Positions 26,017-36,154 of a DNA stretch of 64,000 nucleotides are shown piece by piece. The stretch lies in NCBI RefSeq assembly GCF_025938095.1, contig NZ_JAPCZF010000001.1, positions 372,001-436,000 of the forward strand, in the 5' to 3' direction. The notes under the pieces were generated by a model. That model did no database searches and was not told the origin of the DNA. It saw nothing but the letters and a program-made list of their open reading frames with translations. How positions within the stretch are numbered: position 1 is the first letter of the stretch; each line of letters starts with the position of its first letter. The DNA is from Novosphingobium sp. JCM 18896. GTDB lineage: Bacteria > Pseudomonadota > Alphaproteobacteria > Sphingomonadales > Sphingomonadaceae. A program made the translations under genes and the position numbers.

Positions 26017-26042
26017 GTAACCCGATCGCGCATCGCTTCGAA
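26017..26042 (+). promoter_or_regulatory. SigF-type promoter GTAACC-N16-CGAA, plus arm of the bufferin locus
   Basis: GTAACC at 26017-26022 and CGAA at 26039-26042 with a 16-base spacer, 52 bp before the DUF2282 gene. It has the same elements and spacing as the divergent promoter at 25958-25983. The two -35 elements are only 33 bp apart, back to back. It should drive DUF2282, DoxX, sigF and nrsF, making the sigma autoregulated. Confidence 0.82.
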
Positions 26043-26094
26043 TTGGCAAGTACCGGCTGTCGCTTGGACAGTCGGGACAGACAAGGAGACGTCG

Positions 26095-26376
26095 ATGTCC
26101 ACTGCCAAGACCGCTTCTGGCTTTGCCGCGATCATCGTCGCGGCAGCCTCGACCGCCGCGCTGGCGGCCAACGCGCCCGCCGCCAAGCCTGCCAAGGAGA
26201 AGTGCTATGGCGTCGCCAAGGCCGGCAAGAACGATTGCAAGGCCGGCGCCGGAACCAGCTGCGCGGGTACCTCGACGCGCGACTACCAGGGCAATGCCTG
26301 GACGCTTGTCCCCGCGGGCACCTGCCTTTCGATCAGGACGCCGCGCGGCCATGGCAGCTTGGAGCCGCAGGCGTGA
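26095..26376 (+). CDS. bufA1: DUF2282 family bufferin-type precursor
   Basis: A 93-residue exported peptide. A signal peptide of about 25 residues (ALAANAPA) is followed by the DUF2282 signature: [17 protein letters not shown], then TSCAGTS, then a LVPAGTC end, with four cysteines. DUF2282 proteins include copper-binding bufferins and the gold-induced GigA type. ATG at 26095 has an AAGGAG site. The stop overlaps the GTG of the DoxX gene. It has no MNIO on its own strand, so maturation probably depends on the divergent DUF692/DUF2063 pair. Confidence 0.91.
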   Translation: MSTAKTASGFAAIIVAAASTAALAANAPAAKPAKEKCYGVAKAGKNDCKAGAGTSCAGTSTRDYQGNAWTLVPAGTCLSIRTPRGHGSLEPQA

Positions 26377-26840
26377 TCAGCCCCGCATCCCTGCTGCAAG
26401 GCTACGACGCGGCGGTGCGGCGGCTTTCGGGGGCGATCCCCGAAAGCCTGCTGCTGCTGTTCCTGCGCGTCGTCTTCGGCGGCATCTTCTGGCGCTCGGG
26501 CCAGACCAAGGTCGCGGATGGAAGTTGGTTCACCCTAAACGACAACACGGTCGAGCTGTTCCGCACCGAATATGCGGGTGTGCCGCTGCTGCCGCCCGAG
26601 CTGGCCGCGACCATGGCCAATGCCGCCGAGCATCTGCTGCCTGCGTTGCTCTGCGTCGGCCTGTTCACGCGGGCTTCGGCATTCGGCCTGCTCGTCATGA
26701 CGCTTGTCATCCAGGTTTTCGTCTATCCCGAGGCGTGGTGGCCCGAGCATTCGCTGTGGACCGGACTTGCGCTGGTCCTCGTGCTGCGCGGGGGCGGGCT
26801 GATCTCGCTCGATGCGCTGCTGGTGGCGAAGACCCGCTGA
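26373..26840 (+). CDS. DoxX family membrane protein
   Basis: A 155-residue protein with four TM helices, of the DoxX type ([54 protein letters not shown]…[21 protein letters not shown]). DoxX-like subunits (GigD/BufD) are regular members of DUF2282/DUF692 loci and may handle quinol oxidation in the inner membrane. The GTG start at 26373 overlaps the DUF2282 stop (GTGA) and the TGA overlaps the sigma start (TGATG). Confidence 0.9.
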   Translation: MISPASLLQGYDAAVRRLSGAIPESLLLLFLRVVFGGIFWRSGQTKVADGSWFTLNDNTVELFRTEYAGVPLLPPELAATMANAAEHLLPALLCVGLFTRASAFGLLVMTLVIQVFVYPEAWWPEHSLWTGLALVLVLRGGGLISLDALLVAKTR

Positions 26841-27364
26841 TGCTCGCCGACGAGGCATCCCTGTCGCGGCTGGCGGCGCTGGCGCAGCGCGGCGATCGGC
26901 AGGCCTATGCGGCCATGCTGACGGCCTGTCGTTCCTGGCTGCTGCGCTACTACCGGCGTAAGGTGGCGCCGGAAGTGATCGAGGACCTGGTGCAGGAAAC
27001 GCTGCTTTCGGTGCACCGAAAGCTCGCCAGCTACGATCCCGGACGTCCGCTGATGCCTTGGCTTGCTGCTATCGCCCGCTATCGCTTCATCGATCATCTG
27101 CGCTGTGCCTACCGTTCGGCAGGTGAAGCCGAATTGGACGACGATACCACCGATGGCCATGACCAGGCCGTGATCGCGCGCCTCAGCCTCGACCGGCTGT
27201 TCGAGGCCCTGCCCGATGCCCAGCAGCGCGCAATCGAACTGGTCAAGATCGAGGGGCTTTCGATAAGCGAAGCCTCGGTCTCCACCGGTCAGAGCGAATC
27301 CCTCGTCAAAGTGAATATCCACCGGGGCCTGCGACGCCTCGCTGCGCTTATCGAAAGACTATGA
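26840..27364 (+). CDS. sigF: ECF sigma factor, SigF type
   Basis: A 174-residue ECF sigma. Region 2 contains EVIEDLVQETLLSVHRKLASYDPGRPLMPWLAAIARYRFIDHLR and region 4 contains LPDAQQRAIELVKIEGLSISEASVSTGQSESLVKVNIHRGLRRL. The PLMPWLAAIARYRF segment and the adjacent NrsF gene place it with Caulobacter SigF-like sigmas, which respond to heavy metals and chromate. Its start and stop both overlap neighbours (TGATG and ATGA). Two perfect SigF-type promoters at 25958-26042 define its probable local regulon. Confidence 0.92.
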   Translation: MLADEASLSRLAALAQRGDRQAYAAMLTACRSWLLRYYRRKVAPEVIEDLVQETLLSVHRKLASYDPGRPLMPWLAAIARYRFIDHLRCAYRSAGEAELDDDTTDGHDQAVIARLSLDRLFEALPDAQQRAIELVKIEGLSISEASVSTGQSESLVKVNIHRGLRRLAALIERL

Positions 27365-28011
27365 GCATGCCCGATCACCCGGACACCTTCATCGAGAGCC
27401 TCGTGGACGATCTCAAGCCGGTCGCAACGCTGCGTCAAAGCACCGGCATGGTGCGCGCCCTGATCGCCCTTGCGGCTGGCGTCATAGCGATCGTGGCGGC
27501 CTTTGGCCTGCGTCCCGAACTCGTCCGCGGCCATCTCGACCCGCTGTTCCTGATATCGAGCGGGCTGTTCCTGGTCCTGTCGCTGGCGACGGCCTGGTCC
27601 GTGATCGACATGGCCCGTCCTTTCGTGGGCACGCGGCGCGACGGTTGGGCCTGGACCGCATTGATGGCAGCGGTCCTGCCCGGCGCGGCGCTAGGGTCCT
27701 TGATCGGCAATATGCTACGCGGGCAGCATGCCGCGATCGACCGGGGGGGCGTCTTCTGTCTCGTCTTCGGCACGGCAATCGGCCTGATCACGGCTGCGGC
27801 GCTGGTCCTGTGGCTGAGACGGGGCGCACCCGCATCGCCGACCAGGGCAGGCTTCTACACGGGCGTGGCCGCAGGGGCGGCGGGTATCTTCGCGGTTTCG
27901 TTGCACTGCCCGCACAATGACCTGATCCATATAGGCGTATGGCACGGCGGGACGGTGATCTTGTCGGGCCTGCTCGGACGGCTGACACTTCCACACCTCC
28001 TGGCCTGGTAG
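27361..28011 (+). CDS. nrsF: NrsF (DUF1109) family integral-membrane anti-sigma factor
   Basis: A 216-residue protein with six predicted TM helices after a short cytoplasmic N-terminus (FIESLVDDLKPV). It carries the DUF1109 signature LHCPHNDLIHIGVWHGG near the C-terminus. In Caulobacter, NrsF/OsrA holds SigF at the membrane and releases it on metal stress; periplasmic Cys residues are involved. Two cysteines are visible here, one in GGVFCLVFG and one in LHCPHND. The ATG overlaps the sigma stop by four bases. Confidence 0.92.
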   Translation: MSMPDHPDTFIESLVDDLKPVATLRQSTGMVRALIALAAGVIAIVAAFGLRPELVRGHLDPLFLISSGLFLVLSLATAWSVIDMARPFVGTRRDGWAWTALMAAVLPGAALGSLIGNMLRGQHAAIDRGGVFCLVFGTAIGLITAAALVLWLRRGAPASPTRAGFYTGVAAGAAGIFAVSLHCPHNDLIHIGVWHGGTVILSGLLGRLTLPHLLAW

Positions 28012-28173
28012 GGCGAAATCGCCAATACTCGTGCGGATCGTTGCTCCCCGGCAAGGGGACAACCACCCTTTCCTTCGAGCTGGACGATAGATCCGATCTG
28101 GTGGTGAGTTGACGGGTAAAGTATTACAGACCACGAATACACGGGGTCTGCCATCTTCTGAGCGGCTCATCCC

Positions 28174-30663
28174 GTGAAATTGGGCCTCGAGCCCGAAGTT
28201 GGACGACGGCCGAGCCAGGGAGCAAAACGGCCGCTGTTGATGGGGGCTCTAGTGTCGGTCGGGTCTAACAGGAACTTGCCTTCCGCGCTGCGTCCCGATG
28301 TCGTCGTACCGATTTTGGTGGCAATGGTGATCCTCGCCTTCGCCGCGACCATCGCGTTCTATCAACGGGATGCTGCCAATGCCCGACTGGCGCAGGAAAC
28401 GCGCCTGATCGGATCGAACTTTGCTGCCACCCTGCAAGCGCATCTGAATGCCCGCTTCAAGGCCGGAGAGATTCTCGGCCAACGCTTCGTCGATACGGAA
28501 AATGTCGATATGCGGACGTTTCGTGAGGAAGCGACGCTCACCCACGAACTGTATGATGATTTTCAGGCCTTGAGCTGGGTGGATGCGGCAGGCGTCATCC
28601 GTATCGTCACACCAGAGAAGGGAAATGCTGCAGCCCTTGGCCTTGATCTGCACACCTTGCCCATCCCTTCGCGGACGCTTGCCAGGGCTGAAGCGACCGG
28701 GCGTCTGCAGGTCACTCCTCCCATAGAACTTGCCCAGGGTGGTCGGGGATTTGCAGCCTATATTCCGGTGAGCGGAGAAGCGGGGCGGAAGGGCTTCGTG
28801 AACGTCGTCTTTCGATCCGGTCCTTTGTTCAATTCCGTGCTGCTGGACGTGACCGCGCGCCCTTACGCCGTCAGAGTAGCGGACGGCGACGATGTCATCT
28901 TCGAGACATCGAAAGAAGCATCCGATCCAGACTTCGTGCAGGTCAGCAATATCGCCGTCGCCAATCGGCAATGGACCGTCGCCATCGCACCCGCGCCCGA
29001 TCTTGCGGATCGGGCAAGCGCATGGCTGGACGAGACGATCGTCATCTTCGGCCTCCTGGGCGCGGCTTTCGCGGCCTATACCACCCGCTTGGTCTTCGTT
29101 CGCCAGGCTGCGGTGCGCGAGAGCGACGCGCGCCTGCGCGTCATAGCCACCAACATCAACGACGCGGTCTGGGTCGTGACCTCGGATTTCAAGGAGATCC
29201 GATACTGTAACCCTGCATTCGAGCGAATTTTCGGTCTGCCTTGGGAAAGCCTGGAAAGCCCGTCCGAGCGCCGGCCCGAAAACCTCGGGTCCGAAGAGTG
29301 GGACAAGCTGAAGCGCGCCAGCGGGGAAGATAGCCCGATCGACCGGTTCGACTGTCCGATCTTCAAGGTTGTCGGTTCAGACGGAATCAGCCGGGATGTC
29401 TACGCGCGCTTTGCCGCGATGCGAGATGGCAACGATCGCATAGACCGATTTGTCGGTGTGGCAACCGACGTGTCCGAACTGATGAAGGCTCAGGAGCACC
29501 TGCGCCGCAGCAACGAACGCCTTTTTCAGTCGCAGAAGATGGAGGCCATCGGCCAGTTGACCGGCGGCGTCGCCCACGACTTCAACAACCTGCTGTTCGT
29601 GATTTTGGCCAATGCGGAATTTGTACGCGACCGAATGGCCGATCCACAGATCGTCGAGGCCCTGGATGAGATCGTTCGCACGTCCGAGCGGGGGAGCGAC
29701 CTGACCAAGAACATGCTCGCCTTCGCGGGGAAATCGCGGCTGGTGCCGCGCGCATGGGACCTCAACACGGTCATTCGCCAGGCCCAATCTTGGATGACCA
29801 GGGCGCTACCGGAGAGCATTTCGGTCGAGGTTTCGCTGCTCGCGGGCCTTTGGCCGGTTCTGATCGATAGAACCGCATTGGAAAGCGCGCTGCTAAACCT
29901 GCTGCTCAATGCCAAGGACGCGATGAACGGCAAAGGCAAGCTGACAATCGAGACCGCGAACGTTCGGATCGATGATGCTTACAACGAGGAACGAGGTGAG
30001 GGGCTGGTCTCTGGCCGTCATGTCATGCTGGCAGTCAGCGACAATGGCGCGGGAATAGCATCGGAAGATATCTCTCGTATTTTCGAGCCGTTCTTCACCA
30101 CCAAGCAGGCAGATGGCGGCACCGGGCTGGGGCTTTCCATGGTGCAAGGCTTCATCAAGCAATCGGGGGGAACGGTAAGGGTCTACTCCGAGATCGGGGA
30201 GGGGACGACCTTCAAGATCTACATCCCGGCGTCCTGCGAACACCCCGTTCCGGAGCATCGCGAAAAAGAACTGAGCGATAAGGCGCAGGAAAGCGCTCGC
30301 ATTCTGGTGGTCGAAGACCAAGGGGAAATCCGCAAGCTTCTCGCCAGGCAACTCAGGGGCGCAGGATATGCGGTCGTGGAAGCGAGGGACGGCGACGAAG
30401 GCCTCGAACTCTACGGCGACGGCGGGGGATTTGACCTTGTCATTACCGACATCGTGATGCCCGGAACCCTTCAGGGACCAGCGCTGGCCAAGCAGATCCG
30501 ATCACGAAAATCCGATGAACGCTTCGTTTTCATGTCGGGCTACGCCACCGAGGCACAGGTCCATGGAAACGGATTGCGGCCGCAGGACATCCGCTTGACG
30601 AAGCCCGTGCGCAGGGCCGAATTTCTCGCGAGCGTCAGGCAGGCATTGCAGCGCACCGATTAG
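28174..30663 (+). CDS. Hybrid sensor histidine kinase/response regulator with CHASE-type sensor
   Basis: An 829-residue protein. TM1 is at about 43-63, then an extracytoplasmic CHASE-like domain (about 75-280, with DDFQALSWVDAAGVIRIVTP), TM2 near 290-310, and a PAS domain (about 320-440). A HisKA with His468 in GGVAHDFNNLL follows, then an HATPase (DNGAGI, GTGLGLSMVQGF) and a receiver domain with Asp759 in DLVITDIVMPG. The start is the GTG at 28174; ATG 28240 is equally possible. No separate response regulator adjoins it, so the output partner is unknown. Base use is somewhat less GC-rich than in its neighbours. Confidence 0.92.
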   Translation: MKLGLEPEVGRRPSQGAKRPLLMGALVSVGSNRNLPSALRPDVVVPILVAMVILAFAATIAFYQRDAANARLAQETRLIGSNFAATLQAHLNARFKAGEILGQRFVDTENVDMRTFREEATLTHELYDDFQALSWVDAAGVIRIVTPEKGNAAALGLDLHTLPIPSRTLARAEATGRLQVTPPIELAQGGRGFAAYIPVSGEAGRKGFVNVVFRSGPLFNSVLLDVTARPYAVRVADGDDVIFETSKEASDPDFVQVSNIAVANRQWTVAIAPAPDLADRASAWLDETIVIFGLLGAAFAAYTTRLVFVRQAAVRESDARLRVIATNINDAVWVVTSDFKEIRYCNPAFERIFGLPWESLESPSERRPENLGSEEWDKLKRASGEDSPIDRFDCPIFKVVGSDGISRDVYARFAAMRDGNDRIDRFVGVATDVSELMKAQEHLRRSNERLFQSQKMEAIGQLTGGVAHDFNNLLFVILANAEFVRDRMADPQIVEALDEIVRTSERGSDLTKNMLAFAGKSRLVPRAWDLNTVIRQAQSWMTRALPESISVEVSLLAGLWPVLIDRTALESALLNLLLNAKDAMNGKGKLTIETANVRIDDAYNEERGEGLVSGRHVMLAVSDNGAGIASEDISRIFEPFFTTKQADGGTGLGLSMVQGFIKQSGGTVRVYSEIGEGTTFKIYIPASCEHPVPEHREKELSDKAQESARILVVEDQGEIRKLLARQLRGAGYAVVEARDGDEGLELYGDGGGFDLVITDIVMPGTLQGPALAKQIRSRKSDERFVFMSGYATEAQVHGNGLRPQDIRLTKPVRRAEFLASVRQALQRTD

Positions 30664-30865
30664 CTGGGACACGGGCTTCGCCGATAAGCCACCGTTCAGA
30701 GTGAGCCATTGGCTCCCTGGCAGCGCTCGGTCATTCATCATGCGTGCAGCCGGCAACCATCGGCATTTGCCTAGCTCGAGTGGTCGCTGGACCACCCATC
30801 ACCGTCTGGGTATCGCCCGCCACGTTGCGATAGACGCACTGAAGTCGACTGGGAGCCGAGGAGTT
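30664..30865. other. Intergenic region, nothing recognised
   Basis: A 202 bp gap between the kinase and the enoyl-CoA hydratase-like gene. The hydratase frame is open through most of it, but the only good ribosome-binding site (GAGGAG) precedes the ATG at 30866. I see no terminator with a T-run and no known promoter motif. Confidence 0.45.
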
Positions 30866-31597
30866 ATGGATCACGCGGTGCGATGGAGGCAGTCGGGCAA
30901 GGTCGGCCATCTCACGTTCTGTCGGTCAAGCAAGCGCAATGCGCTGCGGATGGCGGACTGGGCAGAGCTGTCCGACATGCTCGAGGCGATCTCGAAGGCT
31001 GGGGTTCAAGCACTGATTGTCGAGTCCTCGGACCCGCAGGTCTTCTCTGCGGGTTCGGATCTCGTCGAAGTCGAAGCCTTGAGCGAAAGGCCGGAGAATG
31101 CCGCTCCTTTCGCGATGGTCATGCAGCGGGTGATGCAGCAGCTTGGGGCAGGGCCGATGGTCACGGTCGCCGCCATAGCCGGCCCCTGCCATGGCGCCGG
31201 CGTTGCGATCGCCATGGCTTGCGATATCCGGGTAGCCGGTCCGCGCGCGACATTCTCGATCCCGCCTGCGAAATTCGGAATCTCCTATCCGAGCGGTGAC
31301 ATTCGCCGCCTCGCTCGGCTGGTGGGGCCCGGCCAGGCCGCCCGTCTGCTGTACAGCGCTGAAACCATCGATGCCCAGGAGGCGGCGCGCATCGGCCTGG
31401 TCGATCTGCTCGATGACGACGTCGCGGCGCGTTGCCAGGACCTTGCTCGGCAGATCGCGGCGAATTCAGCCGATAGCATCGCGCTGCTAAAAGGGGCGCT
31501 CGATCAGCATGTGTCGGCCGCGGAGCCCGATCAGCAATTTCTCGACGGTTTTCGGACGGCAGACTTCCTGAGGTTTGCAGGACGAGATCGAGGCTGA
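30866..31597 (+). CDS. Enoyl-CoA hydratase/isomerase family protein
   Basis: A 243-residue crotonase-fold protein. The oxyanion-hole motifs VFSAGSDLVEVEAL and IAGPCHGAGVAIAMACDIRVAG are present, followed by IPPAKFGISYPSGDIRRLARLVG. The canonical catalytic Glu pair of hydratases is not clearly conserved (the position after the second loop reads PAKFG), so it may be an isomerase or another crotonase. ATG at 30866 follows GAGGAG. It stands alone between the kinase and rpoD. Confidence 0.88.
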   Translation: MDHAVRWRQSGKVGHLTFCRSSKRNALRMADWAELSDMLEAISKAGVQALIVESSDPQVFSAGSDLVEVEALSERPENAAPFAMVMQRVMQQLGAGPMVTVAAIAGPCHGAGVAIAMACDIRVAGPRATFSIPPAKFGISYPSGDIRRLARLVGPGQAARLLYSAETIDAQEAARIGLVDLLDDDVAARCQDLARQIAANSADSIALLKGALDQHVSAAEPDQQFLDGFRTADFLRFAGRDRG

Positions 31598-31839
31598 GGC
31601 AGACGGGGCGGTAGGCCTTGAATTTCACCGAACAATCGTAAGCGCCACGCTCTGGTCCGACATCCACTCGCCGAACGTCGCTCGCGGGATCCACGCCGCC
31701 GCACTTCCGGCAGAAATGGCTTTACCGTCATAGATTGCTGGCGTTTACGAGCTTGGTCGGGCAAGGGGCCGCCGAAATCGCGTTTTTGTCGTGGCGGCCC
31801 AGCCGCCATACGGCACGTTTCCAGGAAAATAGCGGACTT
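31598..31839. other. Intergenic region upstream of rpoD
   Basis: A 242 bp gap presumably holding the rpoD promoter. I see no consensus -35/-10 that I would commit to. Notably dnaG, the usual upstream neighbour of rpoD in many Proteobacteria, is not here. Confidence 0.45.
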
Positions 31840-33864
<2,025 letters not shown>

Positions 33865-33909
33865 AAGCTTGTTCCGAGGGCGCTCAGCGTCCTTGACCGA
33901 TAGCGATCT

Positions 33910-33941
33910 CCCCTCGCTACCGACGTGGCGAGGGGATTTTA
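33910..33941 (+). terminator. Rho-independent terminator after rpoD
   Basis: An 8 bp perfect stem (CCCCTCGC at 33910-33917 pairing with GCGAGGGG at 33928-33935), a 10-base loop, then ATTTTA. It lies 46 bp after the rpoD stop, in the gap before the convergent SDR gene. Confidence 0.8.
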
Positions 33942-34064
33942 CCGACCAAAGCCGCCGTTGCCTTACCCAGTTCGGCAATGTGAGAACTGCGTCGGTTCAA
34001 GGCCGCAAGTCAGAGGGCTCGGCAGGGATCCCGGTAGCCGTGACCAGCCTTCTCGGCCGCTCCG

Positions 34065-34775
34065 TCAGAACGCAATTTCCTTGCCCTCGAAGTCGAACAG
34101 GTTGCCGCTGTCGGACGGCTTCAATTCTTCGATGACGTCGAGAAGTTGCAGCGCTGCGCGTTCGGGATCGAACAGTCGTCCGGGCTGGACATTCCCCTGG
34201 AAGGGCCGGGACAGAGCGGTGTCGACCGTGCCGGGATGAAGTGCGACGATGATCGCCCGCGCATTGCGGCGGGCCTCCTCGATCGCCAGGTTCCGTACCA
34301 GCATGTTCAAGGCGGCCTTCGATGCCCTGTAGCCATGCCACCCGCCGAGCCGGTTGTCGGAGATCGAGCCGACCCGAGCCGACAGCGCCGCAAAGACGGT
34401 TCTGCCGCTTTTCGGCATGACCGGCAGGAAATGCTTGGCGACCAGCGCCGGGCCGATCGCGTTGACGGCATGAACTTTCGCCAACCACGACGGGTCGAGC
34501 TCCCGCAGCGCCTTTTCGGGACCGCGATCTCCCGCATGGAGCAGACCGGTCGCGACGATCACCAGGGTCGGCGGCGGTCCCTTGGCCACATGCGCGGCGG
34601 CGGCGGCGATGCTGGCCTCGTCCTCCAGATCGAGATGTTGTGCTCCGGTCCGCGATCTCGCGAAGCCATGCACGACATCGAAGACCCCTTCGTCTATCAG
34701 GGCGGCTTCGAACGCCGCACCGATACCGCCCGACGCGCCGACGACCACGGCCGCGTTCTTGGTGGAACCGGTCAC
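34065..34775 (-). CDS. SDR family oxidoreductase (C-factor-like)
   Basis: A 236-residue short-chain dehydrogenase with the divergent cofactor motif VVGASGGIGAAFEAAL, Asp50-type DLEDEAS after beta3, and catalytic SAR…YRASKAALN (Tyr-x3-Lys). It resembles CsgA/C-factor-like SDRs with PGTVDTALSRPFQGNV. The substrate is unknown. Its ATG at 34775 overlaps the stop of the YaaA gene by four bases, so the two form an operon. It converges on rpoD. Confidence 0.9.
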   Translation of the reverse strand: MTGSTKNAAVVVGASGGIGAAFEAALIDEGVFDVVHGFARSRTGAQHLDLEDEASIAAAAAHVAKGPPPTLVIVATGLLHAGDRGPEKALRELDPSWLAKVHAVNAIGPALVAKHFLPVMPKSGRTVFAALSARVGSISDNRLGGWHGYRASKAALNMLVRNLAIEEARRNARAIIVALHPGTVDTALSRPFQGNVQPGRLFDPERAALQLLDVIEELKPSDSGNLFDFEGKEIAF

Positions 34776-35524
34776 GAGCGCGTGAACCGCCAGTGGTCGG
34801 TGTCGCTTGCCTCGGCATCGAAGCTGTAGCCGTCGCTATCGAAGCCGCGCATGGCGTCGATGTCGGTGACGTGGTGCTCGCACAGCCAGCGCGCCATCAT
34901 GCCCCGCGCGCGCTTGGCGCTGAAGCTGACGAAGCGCGGGCCGTCGGGTCCGGGTTCGCGGAAGTCGACCTCGACAATGCGCAGGCCTGCCAGCTTGCCT
35001 TTCACCGCCGCGAAGTATTCCTGGCTCGCAAGATTGAGCACCACGCCCGATCCCTCTTCGGCCACTTGGTCACGCAGCAGATCGGCGATGCGATCGCCCC
35101 ACCAGTCGGTCAGGCTCTTGCGGCGCGGAGCCCAGCGCGTGCCCATTTCCAGGCGATAGGGCCGGATCGCATCCAGCGGGCGCAACAGGCCGTAGAGGCC
35201 CGACAGCATCCGCACGTGATCCTGCGCGAAGGCGACACCGGCTTCATCGAGCGTGTGGGCTTCAAAGCCCGTGTAGACATCGCCGGCAAACGCGAAAAGC
35301 GCTGGCCGCTCCGGCAGGTGAGCGAAGTCCCGGAAGCGTTCCGCGTTGAGCTTGGCGAGGCGCGGGGAGATATGCATCAGATCGCTCAAACGTTTTTGCG
35401 AAAGGTTGGCGGCTGATTTGGCAAGGCCGCTCGCTTCCTCGACAAAATGAGGTTTCGTGGCGGTCAGCGGCGGAAGCGCACGCTCGAAATCGAGGGTTTT
35501 GGCGGGGGAGAGCAAGGCGATCAT
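34772..35524 (-). CDS. yaaA: Peroxide stress protein YaaA (DUF328/UPF0246)
   Basis: A 250-residue protein with the family hallmarks MIALLSPAKTLDFE at the N-terminus, AFAGDVYTGFEAHTLDE, MLSGLYGLLRPLDAIRPYRLEMGT, NLASQEYFAAV and FSAKRARGMMARW. In E. coli, YaaA lowers intracellular free iron during peroxide stress and binds DNA. ATG at 35524 matches the conserved N-terminus; the frame's earlier Met at 35581 adds 19 non-conserved residues. Confidence 0.93.
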   Translation of the reverse strand: MIALLSPAKTLDFERALPPLTATKPHFVEEASGLAKSAANLSQKRLSDLMHISPRLAKLNAERFRDFAHLPERPALFAFAGDVYTGFEAHTLDEAGVAFAQDHVRMLSGLYGLLRPLDAIRPYRLEMGTRWAPRRKSLTDWWGDRIADLLRDQVAEEGSGVVLNLASQEYFAAVKGKLAGLRIVEVDFREPGPDGPRFVSFSAKRARGMMARWLCEHHVTDIDAMRGFDSDGYSFDAEASDTDHWRFTRS

Positions 35525-35801
35525 ACCGTCGTCCGTAACCTCGGCATAGGACGGCGTCAAAAGGTTGGCTCTCGCCGACATAGCGGCCGTTCGAAACGCG
35601 AGCGCTTCATTCCAATATCCGTCATCCTCGCCTTCGCGGCGGTCACAGCAAACCCATCTGTTCGGATACCACGACTAATTGTCGCGGACGCCCTTGGCGC
35701 CTTGTGCAGAAACACACCGCGCCCGCATCCAGCTCTTTAATCCGACTGCTTGTTCGCTCCGGCTTTTCGCAGAAACGTTCAAATGTCGAATTCAAAGGCG
35801 G

Positions 35802-35877
35802 TGGTGCCCGGGGACGGAATCGAACCGCCGACACCATGATTTTCAGTCATGTGCTCTACCAACTGAGCTACCCGGGC
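35802..35877 (-). tRNA. tRNA-Phe (anticodon GAA)
   Basis: A 76-nt cloverleaf on the minus strand. The acceptor GCCCGGG pairs with CCCGGGC, then A and an encoded CCA end. It has a D-arm with AGCTCAGTTGGTAGAGC, an anticodon stem CATGA/TCATG around CTGAAAA (anticodon GAA), and a T-arm with GGTTCGATTCC. All stems pair. Confidence 0.97.
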
Positions 35878-35962
35878 ATCGCTGCTGCGGCGGGTCCAAG
35901 AGGACCGGCGAGCGATTGGAAGCGCGCCTATGGCGAAGCCGTGACGGCTTGGCAAGGGCTAA

Positions 35963-36154
35963 TCAATCGTCCTGCGAAAGTTCTCTACCGGGGAGTCCGT
36001 CCTCGTCGATTTCGGCCGGCGGGCCGGGCAGGGCGTAGCCGTCGTCGAGCCATTTCACGAGGTCGCGGTCGCGGCAGCGGGGCGAGCAGAACGGCGCATG
36101 CGCCTCGACGCGCGGCTTGCCGCAGATCGGGCATTTCTTGGGCGGACGGGTCAT
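35963..36154 (-). CDS. yacG: DNA gyrase inhibitor YacG
   Basis: A 63-residue zinc protein: C-x2-C (CPICGKP) and C-x3-C (FCSPRCRDRDL) followed by WLDDGYALPG. YacG binds GyrB and inhibits gyrase. ATG at 36154 matches the family N-terminus (MTRPPKKCPICGK) and overlaps the stop of the RNase E/G-like gene by four bases. A frame extension to 36211 is inside that gene. Confidence 0.94.
   Translation of the reverse strand: MTRPPKKCPICGKPRVEAHAPFCSPRCRDRDLVKWLDDGYALPGPPAEIDEDGLPGRELSQDD

Noticed and set aside
35534..35539. GTAACC upstream of yaaA and GGTTAC near 45848
   Set aside because: No CGAA at 16 bases; not SigF promoters.
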